Assembly: GCF_000374465.1 (NCBI RefSeq) | Contig: NZ_KB894529.1 | Location: forward strand, 1 to 64,000 | Source of the DNA: Ahrensia kielensis DSM 5890 | Lineage (GTDB): Bacteria; Pseudomonadota; Alphaproteobacteria; Rhizobiales; Rhizobiaceae | Direction: 5' to 3' | Length of the DNA: 64,000 nt | Part shown: one piece after another, positions 27,628 through 36,374 of the stretch | How positions within the stretch are numbered: the stretch's first letter is position 1 | Layout of the letters: each line of letters opens with the position of its first letter | Program-made: the position numbers and the translations under genes | Notes under the pieces: generated by a model | Seen by the model: the letters and a program-made list of their open reading frames with translations, nothing else | Told to the model about the DNA's origin: nothing | Database searches by the model: none

Positions 27628-28992
27628 TTAAAGTCCCCATGTCGCGCATTTGCGATCAATCGTTTTACGTGACACGCCGAGACGGCGCGCTGCTTCAGAA
27701 CGGTTGCCACCGACTAATTCTAAAGCCTGCAAAATTTTCTCGCGTTCCACGTGTTCCAACGTTTCGATTTGCTCTTGGCCTTTTGCTGGAGGCGACAAAG
27801 TTTCGTGAGGAAAGTGGCCGTAAATCAACGAGCGTTCGATAAAATTTCGCAGCTCACGGATATTGCCGGGCCACGTGTGCCGCAACATAGCTGCACGGGT
27901 TGCCGGATCAATTTCTAATGGAGGCAAGCTCAAGCGGGAGGAAATATCATCAAGGAATAGTTCCGCCAGAACGATGACATCTGTTTCGCGTTGGTTAAGC
28001 GGCGGCATAACAATTTCAAGTATGTTGATACGAAACAGCAAATCTTCGCGAAAGTGTCCTTTGGCCACCTCTTCAGACAATGAGGCACTGGTTGCTAGCA
28101 CAAACCGTAAGTCCAATTGTATATCGCGTTCTGTTCCGACCGGACGCACCATTCCATCTTCCAACACACGTAGCAAAGCTGATTGCGCCGATAAGCTTAG
28201 CGCCGACACTTCATCAAGAAAGACTGTCCCGCCGCGTGCTGACGGCAATAATCCTTCACGGGCAGATACAGCGCCCGGAAATGCTGCCGCGACATGGCCG
28301 AACAATTCAATCTCGATCATATCGGCTGGTATTGTCGCGCAGTTGATTGCCACAAATGGCATGTCAGCACGCGACGAAGATACATGCATATGACGCGCGG
28401 CCACTTCTTTGCCAGAGCCAGATGCGCCAGTTATCAATACTGGAGTGGCAACATTTTTGACCCTATCGAGGGTATCACGCACTGCTGCAATCGTCTTAGA
28501 TTTACCGATAAGTTGGCTACGTCTTTTGCGTCCAATATCGGCGGTATCAAGCTCACGTAGCAGCAACATATTCTCGCGTCTTAGCTGTGCCATCTGGATG
28601 CAGCGCCGCACCGCATTGAGTATTTGATTTGAGCGAAACGGCTTGAGCACAAAGTCAGCCGCACCTGCGCGAATAGCTTGAATTGCTGTTTCAAGATCAG
28701 CATAAGCCGTGACCATAATTGTATCGGTAAACCCGCCTTGCGCACGCTGCTCGGCAAGCCAATCAATGCCCTTTTTGTCCGGCATCATATTATCGAGAAT
28801 CATCACGTCAAAATGGTTCTGCGTGAGCAAAGCGCTGGCACTGGCCACGTCTTTGGCTTCAGCCACAAATTTGCAATAAGGGCTTAGTGTCTTGACCATG
28901 AAATTGCGCATACCAGGTTCGTCATCGACGACTAGAATACTTGCCTGTTTTAGCTTTTCGGTCAGGCCAACCGTCTGAATATCTTCGCTCAT
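27628..28992 (-). CDS. NtrC/DctD-family response regulator with degenerate sigma-54 loop
   Basis: A 454-residue regulator. The receiver domain has the phosphorylated Asp67 (VMILDNMMP) and Lys117. The AAA+ domain has Walker A GASGSGKE near residues 189-196, Walker B GGTVFLDE, and an arginine finger FREDLLFR. The C-terminal Fis-type helix-turn-helix is GNRSEAARRLGVSRKTIDRK. The sigma-54 contact loop, normally GAFTGA, reads AAFPGA at residues 236-241, so the critical Thr is Pro. This suggests action without sigma-54 or an altered mechanism. I chose the ATG at 28992 rather than a TTG further up. The partner kinase follows directly. Confidence 0.9.
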   Translation of the reverse strand: MSEDIQTVGLTEKLKQASILVVDDEPGMRNFMVKTLSPYCKFVAEAKDVASASALLTQNHFDVMILDNMMPDKKGIDWLAEQRAQGGFTDTIMVTAYADLETAIQAIRAGAADFVLKPFRSNQILNAVRRCIQMAQLRRENMLLLRELDTADIGRKRRSQLIGKSKTIAAVRDTLDRVKNVATPVLITGASGSGKEVAARHMHVSSSRADMPFVAINCATIPADMIEIELFGHVAAAFPGAVSAREGLLPSARGGTVFLDEVSALSLSAQSALLRVLEDGMVRPVGTERDIQLDLRFVLATSASLSEEVAKGHFREDLLFRINILEIVMPPLNQRETDVIVLAELFLDDISSRLSLPPLEIDPATRAAMLRHTWPGNIRELRNFIERSLIYGHFPHETLSPPAKGQEQIETLEHVEREKILQALELVGGNRSEAARRLGVSRKTIDRKCATWGL

Positions 28993-29152
28993 TTTCACTA
29001 AAGTCTGAGCCCTGCAGCTAAACAAGTAATGTGTTCAGATATTTTATAAGAATGACTTCTCCCATTACAGAACAGTCTTATCGATGCTTTGGCGACGAAC
29101 AAAACCATTTTGCCTCCTGTAAAAAAGTCCAACCACTATCGGCTTTAGACTT

Positions 29153-29165
29153 TGGGAATTTCCCA
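29153..29165. promoter_or_regulatory. 13-bp palindrome TGGGAA-T-TTCCCA
   Basis: A perfect palindrome in the 230-bp space between the formate dehydrogenase operon end and the response regulator start, about 160 bp upstream of the latter. It could be an operator of the two-component genes. No protein can be assigned. Confidence 0.3.
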
Positions 29166-29221
29166 TATGCTTCCAGTCGGGCATAGATTGTCACAAATTT
29201 TCCTGTGGCGCCACTTCGACG

Positions 29222-29440
29222 TCAGTCTGCGGGCATCCTAACATATGAGCAGGCATCCAAGGCAAGCGGTGAAAGGCCTTTTCCGCCCGCGTCCACATGC
29301 TCAAACAATTGTATGCGCATGCGAGGTTCCCAGAAATCATTAATGTGATCAGCAACTTTTTTAGCCTGCCCCGTACCGGGCTGTGTTTCAAAAAAAGTGG
29401 CTATTTGATTGGCCATTGAGACCATTTTTTCAGGCTGCAT
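29222..29440 (-). CDS. fdsD: NAD-dependent formate dehydrogenase delta subunit FdsD
   Basis: A 72-residue protein beginning MQPEKMVSMANQIATFF and containing HINDFWEPRMRIQLFEH, the core of the FdsD family. FdsD is a small subunit needed for activity or assembly of the soluble molybdenum formate dehydrogenase. It overlaps the end of fdhD by 11 bp and is the last gene of the fds operon. Length is normal for the family (about 65-80). Confidence 0.9.
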   Translation of the reverse strand: MQPEKMVSMANQIATFFETQPGTGQAKKVADHINDFWEPRMRIQLFEHVDAGGKGLSPLALDACSYVRMPAD

Positions 29441-30251
29441 CAGAGGCTCCGATTAAAATTCGTTCAGGGTGTGAATAGACATCAAACCCGCCGCCGCGCG
29501 CAAAGGCTGCGAGGGTGAGTTGAGCACCTCTTGCAATTCGCAATGCGTGAGCAGTGGGTGCAGAAACAGCGATAAGAACAGGGCAACTTGCAATGACTGT
29601 TTTTTGGACCATTTCCACCGATACACGCGATGTTAAAACAATGGCTCCTTGCGAAGCATCAATATTGTTTTGCGCCAATGCGCCGATCAACTTGTCCAAT
29701 GCATTGTGCCTGCCAACATCTTCGCGCACAAGCAACATGCCTTGACTTGGCAGCATAAATCCTGCGGCATGCACCGCATGCGTTTGATCGTGTAGCGGTT
29801 GATGATCGCGCAAGGCAGAGGTTGCGCAAGCGACTTCACTTTTAGACAATCTCGGTCCAGTGCGCTCGAGCACTGGCAGAGGTCTGATCGCTTGTTCAAG
29901 GCTATCAATACCGCACAGCCCGCACCCGACAGGGCCAAGCATATTACGCCGCCGTGCCTGCATTGCTTTGACACGGTCGTCCGCCAACTGAAACCGTGCC
30001 TCAAGACCAGATTCATGCGGCACGATCTCAAAGCTCTCGACTTGATCTAGCCGTTCAATGAAGCCTTCGGTTAATGCAAAACCAAAGGCAAAGTCTTTCA
30101 AATCAGCGGGCGTCGCCATCATTACCGCTGCAGTTGTACCGTTGAACACAATGGCCACGGGCGTTTCTTCAGGCAGATTTCGCGCAACATCATGCGCACC
30201 CTCATGCTGAATAGAAAGGCCCACCATGCTTTGTGTGGCACTCACAGCCAT
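29430..30251 (-). CDS. fdhD: Formate dehydrogenase sulfurtransferase FdhD
   Basis: A 273-residue protein that passes sulfur from a cysteine desulfurase to the molybdenum cofactor before its insertion into formate dehydrogenase. The catalytic Cys pair lies in GCGLCGID near residue 115. FALTEGFI and LVREDVGRHNALDKLIG are further family segments. It lies 2 bp after fdsA and overlaps fdsD, the usual place (also called fdsC in this operon type). Confidence 0.94.
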   Translation of the reverse strand: MAVSATQSMVGLSIQHEGAHDVARNLPEETPVAIVFNGTTAAVMMATPADLKDFAFGFALTEGFIERLDQVESFEIVPHESGLEARFQLADDRVKAMQARRRNMLGPVGCGLCGIDSLEQAIRPLPVLERTGPRLSKSEVACATSALRDHQPLHDQTHAVHAAGFMLPSQGMLLVREDVGRHNALDKLIGALAQNNIDASQGAIVLTSRVSVEMVQKTVIASCPVLIAVSAPTAHALRIARGAQLTLAAFARGGGFDVYSHPERILIGASDAA

Positions 30252-30253
30252 GG

Positions 30254-33175
30254 CTATTCTGCCGCCGGTAGAATACGCCGTGATTGCTCAGCTTGCGCGT
30301 TATACTCTTCCTGCCAATCCGTAGGACCATTTGACTGAGAAACCTGTACAGCAGTCACCTTGTATTCAGGGCAGTTTGTTGCCCAATCTGAAAAGTCGGT
30401 GGTGATGACATTGGCCTGTGTGTCAGGATGATGGAAGGTTGTATAAACAACCCCCGGCGACACACGGTCCGTTATTTTGGCGCGTAATGCAGTCTCGCCT
30501 GACCTCGAAGCCAGTTTGATAAAATCGCCATCATTAATGCCGCGCAATTCGGCATCGTGTGGATGAATTTCCAAAACGTCCTGATCGTGCCACGCCACAT
30601 TGGCTGTGCGGCGTGTTTGCGCCCCCACATTATACTGCGACAAGATACGTCCTGTTGTAAGAAGCAGCGGGAAACGTGGTCCTGTTTTTTCTTCGGTTGC
30701 AACATATTCAGTTACAATAAAGCGTCCTTTGCCGCGCACGAACCCATCGACATGCATTAAAGGCGTGCCCTCCGGAGTGCTCTCATTACACGGCCATTGG
30801 ATTGACCCTTTTTCATCTAAGAGCTCATAAGTGACATTTGCGAAGCTTGGCGTTGTCGCAGCAATTTCTTCCATAATCTGAGACGGGTGCGTGTACTGCC
30901 AATTTGCTCCCATGGCATTGGCCAAAAGCTGAGTTACTTCCCAATCTGCGTAACCATTACGCGGTGCCATTACTTTTCGAACACGGTTGATGCGGCGCTC
31001 AGCATTGGTGAACGTACCTTCTTTTTCAAGGAAGGTAGAGCCTGGCAAAAACACATGTGCGTAATTCGCCGTTTCATTTAAAAACAGATCATGCACGATG
31101 ACACATTCCATTGCGGCTAAACCAGCAGCAACATGCTTCGTGTCAGGGTCTGATTGCAGAATATCCTCACCTTGGCAGTAAAGCCCTTTGAAGGTGCCTT
31201 CGACTGCGGCATCAAGCATGTTAGGAATACGCAAGCCCGGTTCAGGGTCGATTTTAACGCCCCATGCATCCTCGAAGATATTGCGTACATCTTCGTTTTT
31301 AACATGGCGGTAGCCTGGCAATTCATGCGGGAAAGAACCCATATCGCACGAACCTTGAACATTGTTTTGCCCACGTAGCGGGTTCACGCCAACACCCTTG
31401 CGCCCCACATTTCCGGTGAGCATTGCAAGGTTGGCAATGCCGATCACAGTGGTCGACCCTTGGCTGTGTTCAGTCACACCAAGGCCGTAATAGATCGCGC
31501 CATTGCCGCCTGTTGCAAACAAACGCGCCGCTGCGCGCAGTTCAGCAGGATCAACGCCAGTCAGCAGTTCATTTGCCTCTGGGCTATGGCGCGCATTAGA
31601 AATAAAATCAGCATATTCTTGGAACTCGTCCCAGTCACAGCGCTCTCGAATATAGGCTTCATCCATCAACCCTTCGGTCACAATCACATGCGCCAGCGCA
31701 GATACGACAGCCACGTTTGTGCCAGGGCGAAGCGGCAAGTGGTGCGCAGCATCAATATGTGCGGATTTAACCAGATCAATTCGGCGCGGGTCGATAACAA
31801 TCAGTTTGGCACCGGCACGTAGGCGCTTTTTCAAACGGCTGGCAAAAACAGGATGACCATCGGTTGGGTTAGCGCCAATAACGATAACGACATCTGTATG
31901 TTCGACACTGTCAAAATCTTGCGTGCCAGCCGACGTGCCAAATGTTTGGCCCAAACCATAACCAGTGGGTGAATGGCAAACCCGCGCGCAGGTGTCGGTG
32001 TTATTGTTCATAAAAACACCGCGCGCGAGTTTTTGGACCAGAAAGGTTTCCTCATTCGTACAACGTGAAGAGGTGATAACACCGATAGAGCGGCGTCCAT
32101 GTTTTTCTTGTAAGCCGCGCATTCGGTTAGCGGCGAAAGTAAGCGCTTCGTCCCAGCTAACCTCCTGCCATGGCTCATCAATGCTGTCGCGGATCATCGG
32201 GTTTAAAATACGGTCGTTATGCGTTGCATAGCCATAGGCGAAACGCCCCTTAACGCAGGAATGGCCACGGTTAGCCTTGCCGTGTTTGTAAGGCGTCATG
32301 CGAACCAATTCGTCGCCATTGAGTTCGGCTTTGAACGAACAGCCAACACCGCAATAGGCGCACGTGGTTATGACCGAGCGTTCTGGTGTTCCCAATTCAA
32401 TAACGGATTTTTCCTGCAAAGTTGCTGTTGGGCAAGCTTGCACACACGCACCGCAACTCACACAATCAGATGCCATCGCGTTGTCTGTTTTTGCGCCAAA
32501 GGATACCCGGCTGTCAAAACCTCGCCCTTCAATTGTTAGCGCGAAAGTACCCTGCACTTCTTCGCAAGCACGTACACAGCGTGAGCAGACGATACATTTG
32601 GCTGGATCATATGTGAAATAAGGATTGGATTCATCTTTAGGAATATATTGCGGGTTTCCTAAATCACCCATTGGCGCTCGTGCGCGGGCATCACCCTGCG
32701 CCAGCGTTCCGTTGCCTGAAATATCATAATGGTTTTTGCCCGATTTATAACGCACATCGCGCAGGCCAACCATGCCAGCCATATCTTGTAATTCGCAGTC
32801 ATTATTGGCACCGCACGTTAAGCAATCCAATGGGTGATCCGAGATATAAAGCTCCATCACACCGCGCCGGATATCTTTCACTCGGCTCGATTGGGTGCGC
32901 ACCTGCATGCCTTCTGCAACAGGAGTGGTACAAGAGGCAGGTGTGCCGCGCCGCCCGTCAATTTCGACAACACAAAGACGGCATGATCCAAAGGCTTCAA
33001 CGCTGTCTGTGGCGCATAATTTCGGAATTTTTAGTCCAGCCTCAGATGCGGCACGCATCACAGATGTGCCTTCCGGCACCGTCACGTCAAAGCCATCAAT
33101 CGTCAATGTAACCGGTGCACCCTCTTTTGCAGGTGTGCCCATATCGCGGTCATCGTGGATGAAAGATTGTGTCAT
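30254..33175 (-). CDS. fdsA: NAD-dependent formate dehydrogenase alpha subunit (molybdenum)
   Basis: A 973-residue catalytic subunit that oxidises formate to CO2. The N-terminus has a 2Fe-2S site (Cys54, Cys65, Cys68, Cys82), then a His-Cys3 cluster site (HPLDCLTCGANNDC). Two ferredoxin clusters follow (CIVCSRCVRAC near 194-204 and CVSCGACVQACP near 238-249), and one next to the cofactor domain (CAYCGVGC, 272-279). Cys400 is the expected Mo ligand with His401 beside it (ARVCHSP). C-terminal pterin-binding domains complete it. The start overlaps the fdsB stop by 4 bp. Electrons go to FdsB for NAD reduction. Confidence 0.97.
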   Translation of the reverse strand: MTQSFIHDDRDMGTPAKEGAPVTLTIDGFDVTVPEGTSVMRAASEAGLKIPKLCATDSVEAFGSCRLCVVEIDGRRGTPASCTTPVAEGMQVRTQSSRVKDIRRGVMELYISDHPLDCLTCGANNDCELQDMAGMVGLRDVRYKSGKNHYDISGNGTLAQGDARARAPMGDLGNPQYIPKDESNPYFTYDPAKCIVCSRCVRACEEVQGTFALTIEGRGFDSRVSFGAKTDNAMASDCVSCGACVQACPTATLQEKSVIELGTPERSVITTCAYCGVGCSFKAELNGDELVRMTPYKHGKANRGHSCVKGRFAYGYATHNDRILNPMIRDSIDEPWQEVSWDEALTFAANRMRGLQEKHGRRSIGVITSSRCTNEETFLVQKLARGVFMNNNTDTCARVCHSPTGYGLGQTFGTSAGTQDFDSVEHTDVVIVIGANPTDGHPVFASRLKKRLRAGAKLIVIDPRRIDLVKSAHIDAAHHLPLRPGTNVAVVSALAHVIVTEGLMDEAYIRERCDWDEFQEYADFISNARHSPEANELLTGVDPAELRAAARLFATGGNGAIYYGLGVTEHSQGSTTVIGIANLAMLTGNVGRKGVGVNPLRGQNNVQGSCDMGSFPHELPGYRHVKNEDVRNIFEDAWGVKIDPEPGLRIPNMLDAAVEGTFKGLYCQGEDILQSDPDTKHVAAGLAAMECVIVHDLFLNETANYAHVFLPGSTFLEKEGTFTNAERRINRVRKVMAPRNGYADWEVTQLLANAMGANWQYTHPSQIMEEIAATTPSFANVTYELLDEKGSIQWPCNESTPEGTPLMHVDGFVRGKGRFIVTEYVATEEKTGPRFPLLLTTGRILSQYNVGAQTRRTANVAWHDQDVLEIHPHDAELRGINDGDFIKLASRSGETALRAKITDRVSPGVVYTTFHHPDTQANVITTDFSDWATNCPEYKVTAVQVSQSNGPTDWQEEYNAQAEQSRRILPAAE

Positions 33176-34689
33176 TCTGCTGCCTCTTTGATGGTCGCGA
33201 AATCATTGGGGAAATGTGTCAATGCCGACATAACTGGGAAAGGCGTGAAGCCACCCAGCGCGCATAGCGAGCCGTCTTTCATTGTTTCACAAAGATCGGT
33301 CAGGATTGGAATTGCAGAACTATCACCGCGCTCAATGCGGTCGATAGTTTCCACACCGCGCACAGAGCCGATACGGCACGGCGTGCACTTTCCGCAGCTT
33401 TCCACAGCACAAAATTCCATCGCAAAACGTGCCATTTTCAACATATCTGTCGTGTCATCAAACACCACGATCCCAGCGTGACCGATTAGCCCACCCTGAC
33501 CGTCGAACTCTTCATAGCCAAATGGCGTATCAAATTTTGAGAGCGGCATATAAGCGCCAAGTGGCCCGCCAACTTGAACTGCTTTTACGGGCCGGCCAGA
33601 CGCAGTGCCGCCAGCAATTTCGTTAACCAATTCGCCCAGCGGCATGCCAAAAGCTGTCTCAAATAGACCGCCATGTTTCACATTGCCTGCAATCTGAATA
33701 GGCATTGTGCCTTTCGAGCGTCCAAGACCAAAATTGGCGTAATGCTGCGCGCCCTTTTCAAAAATTACAGGCACGGTCGCCAAGCTTATGACGTTGTTGA
33801 CAACGGTTGGCTTGCCTAAAAAACCTTCCAATGCTGGCAATGGTGGCTTGGCACGCACGACGCCGCGTTTACCTTCCAAAGAATTGAGCAGCGAGGTTTC
33901 TTCGCCGCACACATAAGCACCCGCACCAACGCGGATTTCCATATCAAAGGCTTTGCCAGAGCCTAAAACATCATCACCGAGCAATCCTTTTTGCTGCGCA
34001 ATATTGACGGCCTTGTTCATAATATTGATGGCGTCTGGATATTCTGAGCGCAAATAAACATAGCCTTTGGTTGCACCCACACCAACGCCAGCGATGATCA
34101 TGCCTTCAATCAAAGTGAAGGGATCACCTTCCATGATCATACGGTCAGCAAAGGTACCACTGTCACCTTCATCGGCATTGCATACGATATATTTTTGTTC
34201 GGCGGCAGCGCCAAGGACAGTGTTCCACTTGATGCCGGTTGGAAACCCTGCACCACCGCGACCCCGCAGGCCGCTATCGGTTACTTGACTGATGATTTCT
34301 TCACCCGTCATGCTAAGCGCCTTGCGCAATCCGGCAAGGCCGCCATGCGCTTCATAATCATCCAAATCAAGTGGATCGATAATACCGCAGCGTGCAAAAG
34401 TCAGCCGTGTCTGACGCGCGAAGAACGGGATATCTTCAACCGCGCCCAGCCCCTCAAGCGTTCCATCCAGCAGTGCAGACACATTTTCTGGTGTTACATT
34501 ACCAAAAGCTTTGCGTCCTTCACCGGCATCAATTTCCACCAATGGCTCAAGCCAAATCATACCACGCGAACCATTGCGGATAAGTTCAATCGTAAGGCCG
34601 CGTTGCGCTGCTTCTTGGCGAATTGTTTCGGCAACCTCATCGGCGCCAAGTGCTTTTGCAGCACTGTCTAATGGAACATAAATTTTCAT
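33172..34689 (-). CDS. fdsB: NAD-dependent formate dehydrogenase beta subunit
   Basis: A 505-residue NuoF-like subunit with an N-terminal thioredoxin-like extension (residues 1-100). It binds FMN and NADH (GRGGAGFPTGIKW, then CNADEGDSGTFADR) and carries a 4Fe-4S cluster at ESCGKCTPCRIG. It takes electrons from FdsA and reduces NAD in the cytoplasm. It overlaps fdsA and fdsG by 4 bp each, so the complex is translationally coupled. Confidence 0.97.
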   Translation of the reverse strand: MKIYVPLDSAAKALGADEVAETIRQEAAQRGLTIELIRNGSRGMIWLEPLVEIDAGEGRKAFGNVTPENVSALLDGTLEGLGAVEDIPFFARQTRLTFARCGIIDPLDLDDYEAHGGLAGLRKALSMTGEEIISQVTDSGLRGRGGAGFPTGIKWNTVLGAAAEQKYIVCNADEGDSGTFADRMIMEGDPFTLIEGMIIAGVGVGATKGYVYLRSEYPDAINIMNKAVNIAQQKGLLGDDVLGSGKAFDMEIRVGAGAYVCGEETSLLNSLEGKRGVVRAKPPLPALEGFLGKPTVVNNVISLATVPVIFEKGAQHYANFGLGRSKGTMPIQIAGNVKHGGLFETAFGMPLGELVNEIAGGTASGRPVKAVQVGGPLGAYMPLSKFDTPFGYEEFDGQGGLIGHAGIVVFDDTTDMLKMARFAMEFCAVESCGKCTPCRIGSVRGVETIDRIERGDSSAIPILTDLCETMKDGSLCALGGFTPFPVMSALTHFPNDFATIKEAAE

Positions 34690-35162
34690 GCGCCAGCCTC
34701 TTTGAGAAGTGTTGCCATTTTTGCCGTATCAACACGGCCAACGACTTTGTCATCAACCATTGCGGCTGGTGCGCAGGCACAAAGTCCCAAGCAATAAACA
34801 GGCTCAATCGTCACAGCGCCGTTGATCGTTGTGCCGTGCCAATCCAAACCCAGCTTAGCCAAGGTCTCATCGGCAAGGGTATTAGCGCCCATTGCTTGGC
34901 AAGCTTCCGCACGGCAAATTTTGACAACATGACGACCTGCAGGTGCCTCACGAAAATCATGGTAAAATGATATGACCCCGTGCACCTCGGCTTTTGAGAT
35001 ATTCAATGCATCAGCAATAAGCGGAACAGCATCTTCTGGAACATACCCAAAAGCAGATTGAATCGAATGAAGGATCGGCAACATCGGCCCTTCCGATTCA
35101 AGGTGCTGATCAATCAACACACCTATTTCGTTATCCGCGGGAGCGGATTGCAAGTTTTTCAT
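34686..35162 (-). CDS. fdsG: NAD-dependent formate dehydrogenase gamma subunit
   Basis: A 158-residue NuoE-like protein. The 2Fe-2S ligands are in VVKICRAEACQAMG (two Cys) and PVYCLGLCACAPAAMV (two Cys). It feeds into FdsB. It is the first structural gene of the operon and starts at the ATG at 35162, about 90 bp after the LysR regulator gene. Confidence 0.96.
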   Translation of the reverse strand: MKNLQSAPADNEIGVLIDQHLESEGPMLPILHSIQSAFGYVPEDAVPLIADALNISKAEVHGVISFYHDFREAPAGRHVVKICRAEACQAMGANTLADETLAKLGLDWHGTTINGAVTIEPVYCLGLCACAPAAMVDDKVVGRVDTAKMATLLKEAGA

Positions 35163-35239
35163 AGTGGCACCTAAGAAGTTTCCTCACTTCGTTTGTATGG
35201 TGTCACATTATCTTAAATCAATATTGGTTTCCCGTTAGC

Positions 35240-35258
35240 CGATTGAATTTCTCAATCG
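35240..35258. promoter_or_regulatory. Inverted repeat CGATTGA-N5-TCAATCG between lysR and fdsG
   Basis: Two perfect 7-base arms overlap the lysR stop codon. As RNA it would form a hairpin ahead of fdsG. As DNA it could be a LysR-type site about 80 bp before the fdsG start. Which applies is not decidable from sequence. Confidence 0.4.
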
Positions 35259-36142
35259 TTCAGAATTGATATTTGCCGCGCTTCACTCAACAACGCCTGC
35301 AAAATAGGGGTATGTGGCTCATGATAAGGCGCAACCAACCCCACACTAGGGCTGAGTGTAGTGCCTGACATGGGGATGAGATTTAGAGGTTTTCCACGGG
35401 TCAAAAACTTTGCAAGCTCAATAGGAAGCACTGTCAGCCAGTTATTATCTTCAACATTGGCCACCAAAACGACGGTTGAGTTAGACTCAAGCCATGCATC
35501 GGCCGTTGCACCAGCATCGCGAAAGTGCCGATTAATGATCCGCCGATTCTGATTATCCGGCGTTAAAAGGCACAGTTTTTCACCTTCAAGTTCTTTCCAG
35601 CCAACAGATGATCGGTTCGCAAACTGGGAATTTTTACTGCAAATCAGCATATAGCTTTCACGGTAAAGCGGCTCTGTGCTCACGCGTCCCGTAGGTTCAT
35701 TATCAAGGTAAGTTATGCCTGCATCCACATCGAGATTGTCCATCATTGACAAGATGTCAATTGAGGTTCGCGACAGAACTGTGAACCGTACTTTCGGGTG
35801 CTTTTGGCTAAAACTTGCGCTTAATTTTGCGGCCCAAGTCAAAGCTGTCGGGATGACGGCAACACGCAACTGTCCCGCAAGGCCGTGCTTCTTATAACGC
35901 ATTTCATCTTTTAGTTGCCGAGCATCGCTAACGATGCGGCGCGCCCAAACAAGCGCGCTTTGCCCTTCTGGCGTCAGGCCACCAAACCGCGAACCACGGA
36001 AAACCAGCTTAATTCCAAGTTGCTCTTCAAGGTTCTTAATACCTGTAGATAGTGTGGGTTGAGTAATGCCCAAACTGTCAGCCGCTTTGCCAAAATGCTC
36101 CGCTTTCGCAAGAGCAATAAACATTTCTAGCTTATCAAGCAT
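35252..36142 (-). CDS. LysR-family regulator of the formate dehydrogenase operon
   Basis: A 296-residue LysR protein. The N-terminal winged helix (LDKLEMFIALAKAEHFGKAADSLGITQPTLSTGIKNLEEQLG is the region, residues 2-44) is followed by an alpha/beta effector domain. Regulators in this position (FdsR-like) respond to formate and control fdsGBACD. The ATG at 36142 has GGGGGAGG 6 bases upstream, so I prefer it to a TTG 15 bases earlier. It reads in the same direction as fdsG and may be co-transcribed. An inverted repeat lies just upstream. Confidence 0.88.
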   Translation of the reverse strand: MLDKLEMFIALAKAEHFGKAADSLGITQPTLSTGIKNLEEQLGIKLVFRGSRFGGLTPEGQSALVWARRIVSDARQLKDEMRYKKHGLAGQLRVAVIPTALTWAAKLSASFSQKHPKVRFTVLSRTSIDILSMMDNLDVDAGITYLDNEPTGRVSTEPLYRESYMLICSKNSQFANRSSVGWKELEGEKLCLLTPDNQNRRIINRHFRDAGATADAWLESNSTVVLVANVEDNNWLTVLPIELAKFLTRGKPLNLIPMSGTTLSPSVGLVAPYHEPHTPILQALLSEARQISILND

Positions 36143-36171
36143 AAACGCCTCCCCCAAAGTTCGCTATTACA

Positions 36172-36192
36172 ATCAACTTATAAGAGGTTGAT
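36172..36192. promoter_or_regulatory. Inverted repeat ATCAAC-N9-GTTGAT, candidate LysR site
   Basis: Perfect 6-base arms with a 9-base spacer give the T-N11-A frame of LysR binding sites. It lies 30-50 bp upstream of the lysR start codon, a usual autoregulatory position. Confidence 0.55.
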
Positions 36193-36317
36193 AGAAAACC
36201 TCAATTGATAATCGCAAACTTTAAGAGCCCTATAATGGGGCTTACGAGAATAAGGGTGCGCAAAATGACGGATAAAAATTCAGAGCCGCGCTAAAACCGC
36301 CTCATATATTTACCCCT

Positions 36318-36351
36318 CAAAACAATTATGACCGGCATTACCGGTCATAAT
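36318..36351 (-). terminator. Terminator after the DapA-family gene
   Basis: On the minus strand an 11 bp stem with five-base loop (core ATGACCGG and CCGGTCAT) is followed by AATTGTTTTG. It begins 24 bases after the stop at 36375 and closes the hydroxyproline gene cluster on this side. Confidence 0.8.
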
Positions 36352-36374
36352 ATTTCATTCAGTAACGTTGAAGC

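Noticed and set aside
29210-29221. GTGGCGCCAC palindrome behind fdsD as a terminator
   Set aside because: There is no loop and no T-run, so it cannot form a useful hairpin.
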